Shown here piece after piece: positions 31,012-40,560 of a stretch of DNA of 64,000 nt (the first letter of the stretch is position 1; every line of letters starts with the position of its first letter). Origin of the DNA: CAYURP01 sp964447175 (GTDB taxonomy: Bacteria; Zixibacteria; MSB-5A5; SM23-73-2); assembly GCA_964447175.1 (NCBI GenBank), contig CAYURP010000011.1:6904-70903 (forward strand), read 5' to 3'. Made by a program: the position numbers and the translations under genes. The notes beneath the pieces are model-generated. The model saw only the letters and a program-made list of their open reading frames with translations. It had not been told where the DNA came from and did not search any database.

Positions 31012-33423
31012 CTACTTTGTATCCATCTCATATTCCATCAGATACCAGATGCGCTCCTGGTTTAGCTTTTCCAGTTTTTTGATCTGCTCCAAAGTCCTTT
31101 CCAGCTCGGTGGAAGTGCCAAAAGGAAAACCCAAGCCCAGAGACCATTGTGTTTCCGGCAATAATACTAATTCTACCTCTTTATCCTCAGGTATCCCTGC
31201 TTTTTCTTTGGCTATCTGGATTGCCCTTTTTAAACCACCTAACTCATCCACCAGACCGTTTTGTATTCCCTGATTTCCGGTCCAGACCCTGCCCCGGGCG
31301 ACTTTGTCTATTTCATCAAAGGACTTTCCTCTTCCCTCAGCCACTTTGTTGACGAAATCATCATAGAATTCCTTTAACTGCCGTTTGACGATCTGCCTTT
31401 CCTCATCATTGAATTCTCTGGTAAGGGTGTAAAAATCTGCATGCTCACCCCTTTTGATCGTCTCTTTAGAAAAACCTATCTTTTTATACAAACCCGAGAG
31501 GTCCACCTTGCCTGTGATAACACCTATGGAACCGGTATAGGTTCCGGGCATGGCTAAGATGGTATCTGCGGCACAAGCTACATAGTATCCACCTGAACCT
31601 GCTACATCGGACATGGATACAATGATTGGCTTTCTCTCCTTGGTAAGTACTACCTCATGCCAGATCACCTCGGAAGCCATACCATCTCCACCTGGAGAAT
31701 CAACTCTAAATACAACTGCTTTGATCGATCTATCTTCCCTTGCCTTTTTGATGGCTTGAGCAATGGTCTCCGATCCCATGACTTTCCCCCAAAGAATGTT
31801 ACTTCCGTTTTCGCCGGAAAAAATGGAGCCTACTCCATAAACAATAGCTATCTTGGGCGGAATGGCCCAGGAGTATTTGTATTCCTTTGTTTTAAAGTAT
31901 TCCTTTTCGCAAATTTTCTCAAACTTTTTCCCCTCCATTTGTTCAGCTATATTTTCCCAATCATCATAATAAGCCAGAGTATCCACCAGATTCGCTTTTA
32001 ACGCTTCGGGAGCGGTATAGGGTCCGGAATCAATTTTGGATTTGACCTCAGATAAACTCCACCCCCGACCAGAAGCTATACCCTCAGTTAATTGAGTATA
32101 AAGATCATCTAAAATAGAATTCACCACCTCCCGATGAGCATCCGACATCTTGTCTCTGGTTACAAGGTCAGATGCTGACTTATAATCCCCTATATGCTCA
32201 AGGTCAGCCTTGATGCCTAACTTTTCTAAAGTTCCTTTTATAAAGGTGACCTCAGATGCCAATCCATCTAAAAGTAAATACCCTCCAGGCAGCATCACAA
32301 TCTTATCCGAAGCAGTAGCCAGATAGTATTCCTTATCTCCAGCAAACTCCATAAAGCAGATTACCTTTTTGCCCGAGCTTTTGAAATCTAAAATCGCCTC
32401 CCTTATCTCCTGCAGTTTAGCCCAACCCACATCAAGAGACTCTATTCGCAAGACCATTCCCTGGATAGATTTGTCCTCTTTTGCCTTTTCCATGTTTTTT
32501 ACTAAATCCAGAACGGTTTCTTTACCAGGAACGAAGATGAGTTTGGTCTTTTCCTCTGCAATCTCTCCGGACAGGCGAACCTCAAGATATCTATTTTTCT
32601 TCTGCATAATTGTTCGGTATCTATCTCCGGATAAGTTCAGGTAAGCGACGCCTTTTTGAAATTTTGTATCTTTGTCATAGTAGTTATAAGAGCCCAGTGA
32701 AGCAGTAGGGAAGTTAAGCCTTAAGTTTACCCCGAAATTGCCGTCATTATCCACATCTCCGGATAAGATCAGACCTTCCAGAACCTCCAGTTGAGCTCCG
32801 TATCTTAACTTTCCTTGTTTCAGTTTTTGTTTATCCTTCATCGAACCATCCACAAAAAGAGTAACCCTGTCTGTAAGTGGTCTGACCGCTATACCCAGAT
32901 CATACCCCACTTCAACTTTTTCACCAAAGAATGTGGGACGGTTCAGATCCCTGGCTACTGCTCCCAGAGAGAAATAGGGGCAGGGGCGGGCTAAAAGCCC
33001 CACCCTCCAGGATGAAAGATCATCGTATTCTTTGATTTTTGATCCGAACCAGCTGTAGCTTGATCCAAAATACAAACGGGGCATGATCTCAAATCCCAAA
33101 GCCAGGGTATATTTTCTATACCTGATATCTTTTTCATAACCCAGCCACTCAGCTGCAAAAGCGGCATTACCTCCGTTGAAATATAGGGCGTTGTCACCCT
33201 TGAAAGTGGAGTCAGAATAAGAATGCAGGTACAGAAATTGGGTTCCTCTTTTCCAGCCCAATCCTGCAGGATTAAACATCAGAGCTGAGGCATCATCGGA
33301 AAATGCAGAAGAGTAAAATGGTGCTCGAAAACCAATGGTGGGAGACTCATCAGCAAATGCCAGGCTGGCATTTATAAGAAATAAAACCAGGATAAAAAAA
33401 GATAGATTTTTAAACATCACCAC
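31012..33423 (-). CDS. SppA signal-peptide-peptidase fused to an N-terminal outer-membrane-barrel-like domain
   Basis: An 803-residue exported protein. Residues 1-24 are a signal peptide. Residues about 28-270 resemble PorV/UPF0164 barrels (SDDASALMFNPAGLGWKRG at 42-60, then alternating beta strands such as YTLALGFEIMPRLYFGSSY). Residues about 280-780 form a full-length two-domain SppA, with catalytic Lys415 in DYKSASDL and Ser610 in VAGSGGYY, both as in E. coli-type SppA. SppA normally cuts leftover signal peptides at the inner membrane; this fusion would place the protease in the periplasm attached to the outer membrane. No second membrane helix is evident. It precedes a likely terminator at 30961-30982. 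Confidence 0.85.
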   Translation of the reverse strand: MVMFKNLSFFILVLFLINASLAFADESPTIGFRAPFYSSAFSDDASALMFNPAGLGWKRGTQFLYLHSYSDSTFKGDNALYFNGGNAAFAAEWLGYEKDIRYRKYTLALGFEIMPRLYFGSSYSWFGSKIKEYDDLSSWRVGLLARPCPYFSLGAVARDLNRPTFFGEKVEVGYDLGIAVRPLTDRVTLFVDGSMKDKQKLKQGKLRYGAQLEVLEGLILSGDVDNDGNFGVNLRLNFPTASLGSYNYYDKDTKFQKGVAYLNLSGDRYRTIMQKKNRYLEVRLSGEIAEEKTKLIFVPGKETVLDLVKNMEKAKEDKSIQGMVLRIESLDVGWAKLQEIREAILDFKSSGKKVICFMEFAGDKEYYLATASDKIVMLPGGYLLLDGLASEVTFIKGTLEKLGIKADLEHIGDYKSASDLVTRDKMSDAHREVVNSILDDLYTQLTEGIASGRGWSLSEVKSKIDSGPYTAPEALKANLVDTLAYYDDWENIAEQMEGKKFEKICEKEYFKTKEYKYSWAIPPKIAIVYGVGSIFSGENGSNILWGKVMGSETIAQAIKKAREDRSIKAVVFRVDSPGGDGMASEVIWHEVVLTKERKPIIVSMSDVAGSGGYYVACAADTILAMPGTYTGSIGVITGKVDLSGLYKKIGFSKETIKRGEHADFYTLTREFNDEERQIVKRQLKEFYDDFVNKVAEGRGKSFDEIDKVARGRVWTGNQGIQNGLVDELGGLKRAIQIAKEKAGIPEDKEVELVLLPETQWSLGLGFPFGTSTELERTLEQIKKLEKLNQERIWYLMEYEMDTK

Positions 33424-33493
33424 TCCTTTTTTTGAAATTTTTATTCAACATCAAAGAAAATAAACAAAAACTGGAAAAGAAATTACCTCACTG

Positions 33494-34567
33494 CTATTTG
33501 TAGGTTTCCAGAAGGATTTTTCCTATCCCGCTGACATTGATTTCGATTTTAGAGTCACCCTCTCCGATCACACCTTCCAGGCTGGTATTGTCTATGGATT
33601 CCACCAGTATGGGAATCTTTGACGTTTCTATTTTCCCCCCGGGATCAACGGACAAAGAGAGCTCAGCAGAGACATCAAAAGGTAAAACTAAATAGACGTT
33701 TCCATAGGTATTTTCAATGTAAAGATCACAATCTTTTAGCTCTTTTATCTTCAGATCTATTTTATTGTAGACCGTTTCAAAGCTGGATGAGCCTTCCACC
33801 AGCTCCAGATCAGTGGCCATAATGGGGCTGTAGTTGGTCCTGGCTTTGATATTCCCTTTAACCCTTATAATATCTATTTTATCATAAGCCGTCTCCAGAT
33901 AAACGGTCTTGTTGTGGGTATCCACATCGGTTAAAAAGATGGGACCGTAACTGGTCTCGATGTTCACCCCACCCGATAAATTTTTAGCCTCAACTCCTCC
34001 GTATGAGGTTCCGATATTAGTTTCCCCTTTCACTTCTTCAATATTAACTTTACCATAATCGCTTTCGATCTGGACATTCATCAATGGACCCGAGATGTCG
34101 TAATCAAAGTATCTGCTCTCACAGGTCAAGTTGAAATCCTCTGGAACAAATATGTCCATATTTATTGTGGCACTTTTATCAGTTCCCTGCCAGGGAGCGT
34201 GGCGGGGAGTGGAAACCTCCAGCGTTATTATGTCTGCAGATCTGTCCAGATCAAGCTCTATCATTTCCAAAAATTCTTTAGCTTCTTTTTTATCGTCAGC
34301 CTTGCTATCTTTTTCATATTCCACCGCCACCTCATCCTTTTCCCAGGTCTGGATTCTTATCTTCCCCCCCATATTTTGAGGGGTCTTCAGGGATAACTCC
34401 CTGGTATTGGATGAGGAGATTTTTAAGGTGCCCGATGCCTCGTCGTATGAAAAAGCAAAAGCTTTATTCGAAGAGATTATCTGAGACTGGGTTAAACCTA
34501 AGAAAAGAAAAAATAACAGAACCAAAAAAGTGACGTGGATTACCTTTCTGCTTTTTTCAAATTTCAT
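33494..34567 (-). CDS. DUF4097-family beta-strand repeat protein, exported
   Basis: About 357 residues. The start at 34567 (MKFEKSRKV) has the SD GAGG; an upstream TTG is less likely. Residues about 8-40 are a signal peptide. The rest is a right-handed beta-helix-like series of short strands, with repeats such as NVQIESDYGKVNIEEVKGETNIGT and GGVNIETSYGPIFLTDV, typical of DUF4097 (putative adhesin) proteins. These proteins often occur near anti-sigma or envelope-stress genes; here it is upstream of the SppA fusion on the same strand, 70 bp away. It may be periplasmic or cell-surface; the function is unknown. Confidence 0.8.
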   Translation of the reverse strand: MKFEKSRKVIHVTFLVLLFFLFLGLTQSQIISSNKAFAFSYDEASGTLKISSSNTRELSLKTPQNMGGKIRIQTWEKDEVAVEYEKDSKADDKKEAKEFLEMIELDLDRSADIITLEVSTPRHAPWQGTDKSATINMDIFVPEDFNLTCESRYFDYDISGPLMNVQIESDYGKVNIEEVKGETNIGTSYGGVEAKNLSGGVNIETSYGPIFLTDVDTHNKTVYLETAYDKIDIIRVKGNIKARTNYSPIMATDLELVEGSSSFETVYNKIDLKIKELKDCDLYIENTYGNVYLVLPFDVSAELSLSVDPGGKIETSKIPILVESIDNTSLEGVIGEGDSKIEINVSGIGKILLETYK

Positions 34568-34588
34568 CTCTTCCCTCAAGATTAAACT

Positions 34589-34617
34589 AAATTAACTTGC
34601 AAATATTCCTGTGTCAA
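34589..34617 (-). promoter_or_regulatory. promoter of the DUF4097 gene
   Basis: The reverse strand has TTGACA (34617-34612), 17-bp spacer and TAATTT (34594-34589), about 22 bp before the ATG. Confidence 0.6.
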
Positions 34618-34768
34618 GTTAAAATACGAATCCTTAGTCTAGAGGTTTCAAAAAAGAAATCAGACCAAGGCTATAAAAGCTCTGGTAGATATCCCAAAGG
34701 TCAAATAATTACGGGAATTTTTAGGTAAAAACAATTAAAAAACTGGACTCATGTGGTTTTTTTATTTC

Positions 34769-34796
34769 TTGACAAAAAGTGAATTTTTCATATTTT
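34769..34796 (+). promoter_or_regulatory. promoter of tRNA-Gln
   Basis: TTGACA (34769-34774), 16-bp spacer, TATTTT (34791-34796), about 21 bp before the mature 5' end. Confidence 0.65.
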
Positions 34797-34817
34797 GATT
34801 TCAGGTAGTTTAGTTTC

Positions 34818-34888
34818 TGGGGGATCGTCCAGCGGCAGGACACATGGCTCTGGACCATGGAACCGGGGTTCGAATCCCTGTCCCCCAG
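34818..34888 (+). tRNA. tRNA-Gln (anticodon CTG)
   Basis: A 71-nt cloverleaf: acceptor TGGGGGA/TCCCCCA, D stem GTCC/GGAC, anticodon stem CATGG/CCATG with loop CTCTGGA (anticodon CTG), T arm CGGGG-TTCGAAT-CCCTG, discriminator G. The CCA is not encoded. A T-rich run follows directly and probably ends the transcript. Confidence 0.95.
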
Positions 34889-35062
34889 TTTTTTTATTTT
34901 AAAGTGGAATACAGAAAGCTTGACTTTTAAGACTAATACCAGGAATTTTTGAAACACTTCAGGAACTGGCTGAAATGTAAAATTAAATCTCTTGTTTTTT
35001 ATCAAAATCCTCTTAATATTTATCATTATAAAAGGGGCATTAACAAGGCAAGGAGGTTAATT

Positions 35063-36319
35063 ATGGGACATATGGTGGGGAAAGATATTTACCGGAAGCT
35101 GGGTAAAAAGATCGATAATCTGACTATGAGAGCTCCCTGGAATGAGGCATTTCACGCTATTTTAAAAGAGCTTTACTCAACTCAAGAAGCTGATGTTGTT
35201 GTTAAAATGCCTTATGGTTTATCTAAGTTTGATCGAATCGAAAAAATAACCAAATACGAGAGCTCTAAATTACACAAAATCCTGGACAGCTTGTGCTCCA
35301 AGGGTCTAATAATGGATATCTGTCTGGGTGGTGAATATTATTACACACTTTCTCCGATCATCATTGGGATATTTGAGTTCACTATGATGCGAACGGGAAA
35401 TGATCTGGACTCAAAAAAGTGGGCTAAGCTTTTTCACTCATATCTCCAGAGTGATGATTCCTTCTGGGCAGCTAACTTTACCCAGGATAAGAGAATATCA
35501 CCCCTGAGAACGCTTCCCCACGAAGAAGCTGTGGATAAATCAGAATATGTTGAGGTTCTGGATTATGAAAAAGCCACGGCTATCGTTGAAAATGCCAAAA
35601 AATTCTGCATTGGCATCTGTTCCTGCCGTCACGAGAAAATGCATGTGGGAGAAAAAAAATGCGACGTGCCACTGGATACCTGCTCCTCTTTTGATGGTGC
35701 TGCAGATTACCTGATCAGGCATAACTTAGGAAAAGAAGTTTCCAAAACTGAGATGCTGGAAAACCTGGATCGCTCCAGGGGGATGGGGCTGGTATTCTGT
35801 GCTGATAATGTGAAAAAAGATATCACTTTTATCTGCCACTGCTGCAAATGCTGCTGCAACGTTATGTTAGGTATAAATAAATTTGGTTACCCTAATATAC
35901 TGGTTACCTCAAGTTATATCGCTGAGGTTGATGAAAAATTATGTGCAGTTTGCGGAACCTGCGTAGAATCCTGCCCCATAAATGCTATTGATATGCCTGT
36001 TGATGGAAATCCTCAAATAGACAAGTCCCTCTGCATTGGCTGCGGCGTATGTGCATTGAACTGTCAGACTGGTGCACTCAAGTTAGTAAAGCGTAAGCAG
36101 AGAGTCCTTCACCCAGAGGACACCATTGAGAGAGTAGTTCTGCAATGCCTGGAAAGAGGAACTCTTCAAAACCAGATGTTCAGCAATCCGCAGAGCATAA
36201 CTCATAAGTTCATGCGGGGCATAGTCGGGGCATTTCTGAAACTGCCTCCGGTTAAAAAGAGCCTGATGAGCGATACCCTCAGGTCTTCATTTCTAAACGT
36301 GATGAAAAAAGGAGCTTAA
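35063..36319 (+). CDS. 4Fe-4S ferredoxin-domain protein with N-terminal winged-helix-like region
   Basis: A 418-residue protein. The start at 35063 is fixed by a strong SD (AAGGAGGT); the open frame upstream would overlap non-coding sequence near the tRNA. Residues about 30-105 look like a winged helix (YGLSKFDRIEKITKYESSKLHKILDSLCSKGLI). The middle has unusual cysteine clusters: CIGICSCRHEK near 185 and ICHCCKCCCNVM near 265. The C-terminal about 120 residues hold two classic [4Fe-4S] motifs, CAVCGTCVESCP and CIGCGVCALNC. This family occurs in anaerobes and syntrophs and probably carries electrons or acts as a redox-responsive protein in the cytosol. Its partner is unknown. Confidence 0.85.
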   Translation: MGHMVGKDIYRKLGKKIDNLTMRAPWNEAFHAILKELYSTQEADVVVKMPYGLSKFDRIEKITKYESSKLHKILDSLCSKGLIMDICLGGEYYYTLSPIIIGIFEFTMMRTGNDLDSKKWAKLFHSYLQSDDSFWAANFTQDKRISPLRTLPHEEAVDKSEYVEVLDYEKATAIVENAKKFCIGICSCRHEKMHVGEKKCDVPLDTCSSFDGAADYLIRHNLGKEVSKTEMLENLDRSRGMGLVFCADNVKKDITFICHCCKCCCNVMLGINKFGYPNILVTSSYIAEVDEKLCAVCGTCVESCPINAIDMPVDGNPQIDKSLCIGCGVCALNCQTGALKLVKRKQRVLHPEDTIERVVLQCLERGTLQNQMFSNPQSITHKFMRGIVGAFLKLPPVKKSLMSDTLRSSFLNVMKKGA

Positions 36320-36507
36320 AATAAAACGGAACCAGTTCAACTAAAATGGTAGAATCCGTTAAGACCTTTACTGTCCATTATATCTAAAGGAATACTATTT
36401 TCAATCGAACAATATCTACTCATAGCAATAGAAAGTAAAAGACTTCACTTGTAAGTTGGATCACTTAAAAAAGTATTCCCCTATCAAGATAATTCAAATT
36501 ACCTATT

Positions 36508-38388
36508 TCATGTTTCTGAATCTTGCCATTCAACATAAAGCTCCTCCAGCTTTTTGGATAACTCCTCTTTTTTTCGATTTAGTTCCAGAAGCTTTTGCCA
36601 ATCCGTATAAAACTCCCTGCTGGAAAATTGATTATTTATCTCTTCAATTCTCTGCTCTGCCTCAGAGATATCCTCTTGTATCTCTTCTGAGCTTCTTTTT
36701 TTGACTTTGGGCTTGGATTTTTTGATTACAGTTTTCTTTTTCTTTTCCTGTTCCTGTTTTAGAATCTCCAGGAACCTTTTCTCCTCTTCTTTTTGCTCTT
36801 TTTTCTTCTGTTCGTAATAGGAGTAATTTCCTGAGTATTCTTTCAAACTTTCATTTTCAAAAGCATAAATCCGGCTAACAATCCTGTTCAGAAAATAACG
36901 ATCGTGCGAGACAATCAAAAGGGTACCCTCAAATTCTGATAGTGCATTTTCCAGAACCTCCCGGGAGGTGATATCCAGGTGATTGGTCGGCTCGTCCAAA
37001 ATAAGAAAGTTGGGTTGAGAAAGAATCAGCTTTGCTAAAACCACCCGGCTTTGCTCTCCACCGCTAAAGCTTTTTATCTTGCGAAACACATCCTCACCAC
37101 AGAACAAAAACTTTGCCAGAAAACTGCGAAGCTCATCTAAAAGCATTTGGGGATTGACCTTCCACACCTCATCTGAAACCAAGCTTTCCATGTCCAGCCC
37201 CTGGTGCTGTTGATCATAATAACCCACATCCAGGTTGGAACCGATGTTCACTTCACCTTTTGTGGGAGCTTCCTTTCCCATAAGAATTTTCAGAAAGGTG
37301 GTTTTACCGCAACCGTTAGGACCAATCAACCCCACCCGGTCGTATCTTTCGATTGAGAAGTCAACCTCCTCAAACAGAACTTTTCCCTCGAATTCTTTTC
37401 TCAATCCCTCTGTCCAGATAAGTGCCTTAGAACTACGGTGAGTTTTTGAGAAGGAGAGCTTCACCTTTTTATCCCTGGTTTTCGGTTTTTCCAGTCTTTC
37501 CAGCTTTTCCAGAGTCTTTCTCCGGGACTGGGCTTGTTTGGTTTTTTGCCCGGCTATGTTTCGGCGAATAAAATCCTGGGTGCGAAAGATATACTCCTTT
37601 TGCCCTTTGTATTCCTTTATAGCTTTTTCAAGTTTTTCAGCTTTTTGATTCACATAGGCGGAGAAATTGCCCACATACCTTTCTGTTTTGTGATCCTCAA
37701 GCTCTATGACCTCCTGGATCACCCGATCCAGGAAATAGCGATCGTGAGACACTAACACTACCGTTCCGGGAAATTCCGACAGATATTCCTCCAGCCACTC
37801 GGTCCCCTCAATGTCCAGATGGTTGGTGGGCTCATCCAATAATAGGAGATTAGGATCGGAGAGAAGAACAGAAGCTAAGGCAGCTCGATTTTTCTCACCA
37901 CCGCTTAAAATGTTAACATTTTTTTCAAAGTCCTCTTTGTTAAAACCCAAACCGCAAAGTACTTTCTCGATTTTGTTTTCGTAGCTGTACCCTCCTTTGT
38001 TTTCATATTCCAGCTGCAGTTGCCCGTAGATTTTCAAAAGCTTTCTGGGGTCTTTTGAAGCGGACATCTTCTTTTCAAGTTCCCTTAAGTTTTCATGAAA
38101 CTTGAGAAGCTTAGAGAAGGGTTTGAGCATCTCATCGAAAAGAGTGAGATCATCCTCCAGTTGATATTCCTGACGCAAAAAACCAATTCTTAAGTCTCTT
38201 TTTCGACTTACCTCCCCCTTATCCAGCTCCAGCTCCCCGGTGATGATTTTAAAGAGGGTGGTTTTCCCTGCCCCATTTGATCCCAAAAGCCCGATTCTTC
38301 TTCCCGCCTCGATCTGCCAGGAGATGTCCTTCAAGACCAGATGAGCCCCATAGGATTTGAACACATTATGTAAGCTTACCAGAGTCAT
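36508..38388 (-). CDS. ABC-F family ATPase (Uup/EttA-like)
   Basis: A 626-residue soluble protein with two ABC domains and no membrane helices. Walker A motifs are GSNGAGKTT (domain 1) and GPNGCGKTT (domain 2); signatures are LSGGEKNRAALA and FSGGEQSRVVLA; both Walker B sites read LLDEPTNHLD-like. The linker is basic (QAEKLEKAIKEYKGQKEYI) and the C-terminus is a lysine/glutamate-rich coiled coil, closest to Uup. ABC-F proteins act on the ribosome E site. I start at MTLVSLHNVFKSYG; the open frame before it is a hydrophobic artefact. Confidence 0.92.
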   Translation of the reverse strand: MTLVSLHNVFKSYGAHLVLKDISWQIEAGRRIGLLGSNGAGKTTLFKIITGELELDKGEVSRKRDLRIGFLRQEYQLEDDLTLFDEMLKPFSKLLKFHENLRELEKKMSASKDPRKLLKIYGQLQLEYENKGGYSYENKIEKVLCGLGFNKEDFEKNVNILSGGEKNRAALASVLLSDPNLLLLDEPTNHLDIEGTEWLEEYLSEFPGTVVLVSHDRYFLDRVIQEVIELEDHKTERYVGNFSAYVNQKAEKLEKAIKEYKGQKEYIFRTQDFIRRNIAGQKTKQAQSRRKTLEKLERLEKPKTRDKKVKLSFSKTHRSSKALIWTEGLRKEFEGKVLFEEVDFSIERYDRVGLIGPNGCGKTTFLKILMGKEAPTKGEVNIGSNLDVGYYDQQHQGLDMESLVSDEVWKVNPQMLLDELRSFLAKFLFCGEDVFRKIKSFSGGEQSRVVLAKLILSQPNFLILDEPTNHLDITSREVLENALSEFEGTLLIVSHDRYFLNRIVSRIYAFENESLKEYSGNYSYYEQKKKEQKEEEKRFLEILKQEQEKKKKTVIKKSKPKVKKRSSEEIQEDISEAEQRIEEINNQFSSREFYTDWQKLLELNRKKEELSKKLEELYVEWQDSET

Positions 38389-38584
38389 ATGTAAATTAAT
38401 TTCACATAAAAAAAGTATGAATAAAAATAACAGGTGAAACAATCTAAATCAATACTATTATTGATAACAAACGTTTGTCCCCTTAGGCTTGAACTGTGTA
38501 GGAAAGAGATACGTCAATTGGATTCTGAGATTCTGTTCAGGATAATCATTGAACCACGCTTCAGTTACAAATACTCAAAACTGT

Positions 38585-39133
38585 TTATGTGTCGAGATTG
38601 GCTTTCCTCCTGTTTTCTTCCAGAAGAGAAGAACACGCCCTGCAGAAATTCTTTGATTTAAAATCGATTTCCTCAGCATAGGTAGTGGAGTACATAATAC
38701 ACTCTGGCTCCCGACAGTGAATTATCCCGAAGGTATGTCCCAGCTCGTGAATGGCTTCCTTTTCCAGTCTCTCTTTCAGTCGCTGTGGATTTTGGGGAAG
38801 ACCGTATAGCTCGTCCCTTAAACGATAGCTGGAAACCACGGCTGCTTTTCCGTTTAACTGAGCTTCCCCGAAAACGTAAGTTAAAACCGGAATGTAAAGA
38901 TCCACGCTGGTCACCACTAATACCTTACAGGGCTCATCCGGGGCTATTTTCAGAATCTGAGACAGGATCCAGGTAGAGTTATACTGATTCCTAACCGGGT
39001 CCCTGCCTTCTTCCAGAGAAAAGGATCGGTTCAATATTAAAACCGGAAGCCTGAAGGCATCCTTTAAAGCATCTGAGAGACCATCTAAAAGGTTTTTTTC
39101 TGAGAGATTTATGGGTAATATATAAATACGCAC
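38585..39133 (-). CDS. archaemetzincin-family zinc metalloprotease
   Basis: A 182-residue protein with the archaemetzincin signature HELGHTFGIIHC followed by CIMYSTT (the Met-turn) and two more Cys (FCRACSS), which in this family bind a second zinc. The first 110 residues form the usual alpha/beta part (MRIYILPINLS...). Archaemetzincins are soluble proteases of unknown substrate. Its start is 2 bp from the stop of the response regulator gene, so it seems to be the last gene of the redox operon; its role there is unknown. Confidence 0.92.
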   Translation of the reverse strand: MRIYILPINLSEKNLLDGLSDALKDAFRLPVLILNRSFSLEEGRDPVRNQYNSTWILSQILKIAPDEPCKVLVVTSVDLYIPVLTYVFGEAQLNGKAAVVSSYRLRDELYGLPQNPQRLKERLEKEAIHELGHTFGIIHCREPECIMYSTTYAEEIDFKSKNFCRACSSLLEENRRKANLDT

Positions 39134-39135
39134 AT

Positions 39136-40497
39136 TTATTTTCGCAAGCCATATTTCTCTATTTTTTTATAGAGAGTTGCTCTATCGATTCCCAGGACTT
39201 CAGCTGTTCGGGTTATGTTCCATCCCATCTGCTCCAGGGTCTTCTGGATGTGTACTTTCTCCACTGATTCCAAGCTTTGGTCTTGGGCAAATGCTTCTGG
39301 ACAGGGAGGGAGGGGAAGATCATTGAGACTGATGCATGATTCTTTTGCTACTACTACTGCCCTTTCCACCGCATTCCTGAGCTCGCGCACATTTCCTGGC
39401 CAGTGGTAGCTCTTTAATTTCTCCATAGCCTCTGGCGAGAATCCGGTTACGGGTCTGTTGATATTTGCAGCCAATTTCTTAAGAAAATAGTTGCACAGAA
39501 ATGGTATATCTGAGCGCCTCTCCCTTAAAGGAGGAATGGAAATGGAAAAAACATTCAACCTGTAATAGAGATCTTCTCTGAAAGTCCCTTCCTTCACTGC
39601 CAGTTCTAAATCCCGGTTGGTTGCGCAAATGAGCCTGAAATCCACCTTAATGATCTCATCTCCCCCTACCCTGGTGAATTGTTTGGTCTCAATTACTCGC
39701 AGAAGATCTGTCTGAGCCTTGGAGCCTACATTTCCCACCTCATCCAAGAAGATTGTTCCCCCATTTGCCATTTCGAATTTACCTTTGCGTCTATATAGAG
39801 CTCCAGTGAAAGCTCCCTTTTCATGACCGAAGAATTCACTTTCCGTAAGTCCTTCAGTCAACCCACCACAATTCACAGTGATAATGGGGAAAAATTTCCT
39901 AGGACTTTGTGAATGAATAGCCCGGGCGATGAGTTCCTTGCCGGTCCCACTTTCACCCTTAATCATCACACTCGTATCCGTAGGGGCTACCGTCTTGATC
40001 AGCTCAAAGACCTTCTGCATGGCCTGGCTTTCTCCAATAATCTGGTCTATCTCGTAAAGCTCCTGTATTTGTTCTCTGAGCTGAATGTTCTCCGTAAGAA
40101 GACGCTTCTGCTTTACCACATTAGCCACCATATGAGAAAGATAATCCGGATCCACAGGTTTGGTAACATAGTCATATGCTCCCTCTTTAAGAGATTTAAC
40201 CGCCGTGTCCACAGATGCATAAGCTGTGATCATTATAATGGTAGCGCTGGGATCGACACCTTTGATTCTCTGTTGCAACTCCATTCCATCCATGCCCGGA
40301 AGTTTTATATCCAGAAATATGATATCCCAAAGCCCCGGTTTGAGTTTTTTCAACGCCTCGGTTGCATCGGCAGCAGAGTCTGCGTTATATCCATCTTCAA
40401 TAAACCACTTGGTCATGGAATCCCGCACACTGAGCTCGTCATCCACAACCAAAATGCTGACCAGTTTTTCATTTTTCCGGGGATTCATAGCTTTCAC
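39136..40497 (-). CDS. sigma-54-dependent response regulator (NtrC family)
   Basis: A 453-residue protein. The receiver domain at residues about 13-130 has the phospho-acceptor Asp in IIFLDIKLPGMDG. The AAA+ domain at about 160-390 has Walker A GESGTGKE, the sigma-54 contact loop GAFTGA and an arginine-finger region LYYRLNVFSI. The Fis-type HTH is at the end (NITRTAEVLGIDRATLYKKI). It activates RNA polymerase holding sigma-54. It lies 63 bp after the sensor kinase and downstream of the redox genes, whose predicted -24/-12 promoter at 47931-47948 is the obvious target. Confidence 0.96.
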   Translation of the reverse strand: MKAMNPRKNEKLVSILVVDDELSVRDSMTKWFIEDGYNADSAADATEALKKLKPGLWDIIFLDIKLPGMDGMELQQRIKGVDPSATIIMITAYASVDTAVKSLKEGAYDYVTKPVDPDYLSHMVANVVKQKRLLTENIQLREQIQELYEIDQIIGESQAMQKVFELIKTVAPTDTSVMIKGESGTGKELIARAIHSQSPRKFFPIITVNCGGLTEGLTESEFFGHEKGAFTGALYRRKGKFEMANGGTIFLDEVGNVGSKAQTDLLRVIETKQFTRVGGDEIIKVDFRLICATNRDLELAVKEGTFREDLYYRLNVFSISIPPLRERRSDIPFLCNYFLKKLAANINRPVTGFSPEAMEKLKSYHWPGNVRELRNAVERAVVVAKESCISLNDLPLPPCPEAFAQDQSLESVEKVHIQKTLEQMGWNITRTAEVLGIDRATLYKKIEKYGLRK

Positions 40498-40560
40498 CTC
40501 CTATCATAATCTTTCTATAACTTTTTAAACTTCAAAGGAAAATCTGTTTTTCCCCTCCTC

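Noticed and set aside
34949..35062. Upstream start of the 4Fe-4S protein
   Set aside because: The ATG at 35063 has a strong SD and the extension is a poor-quality, basic peptide next to the tRNA.
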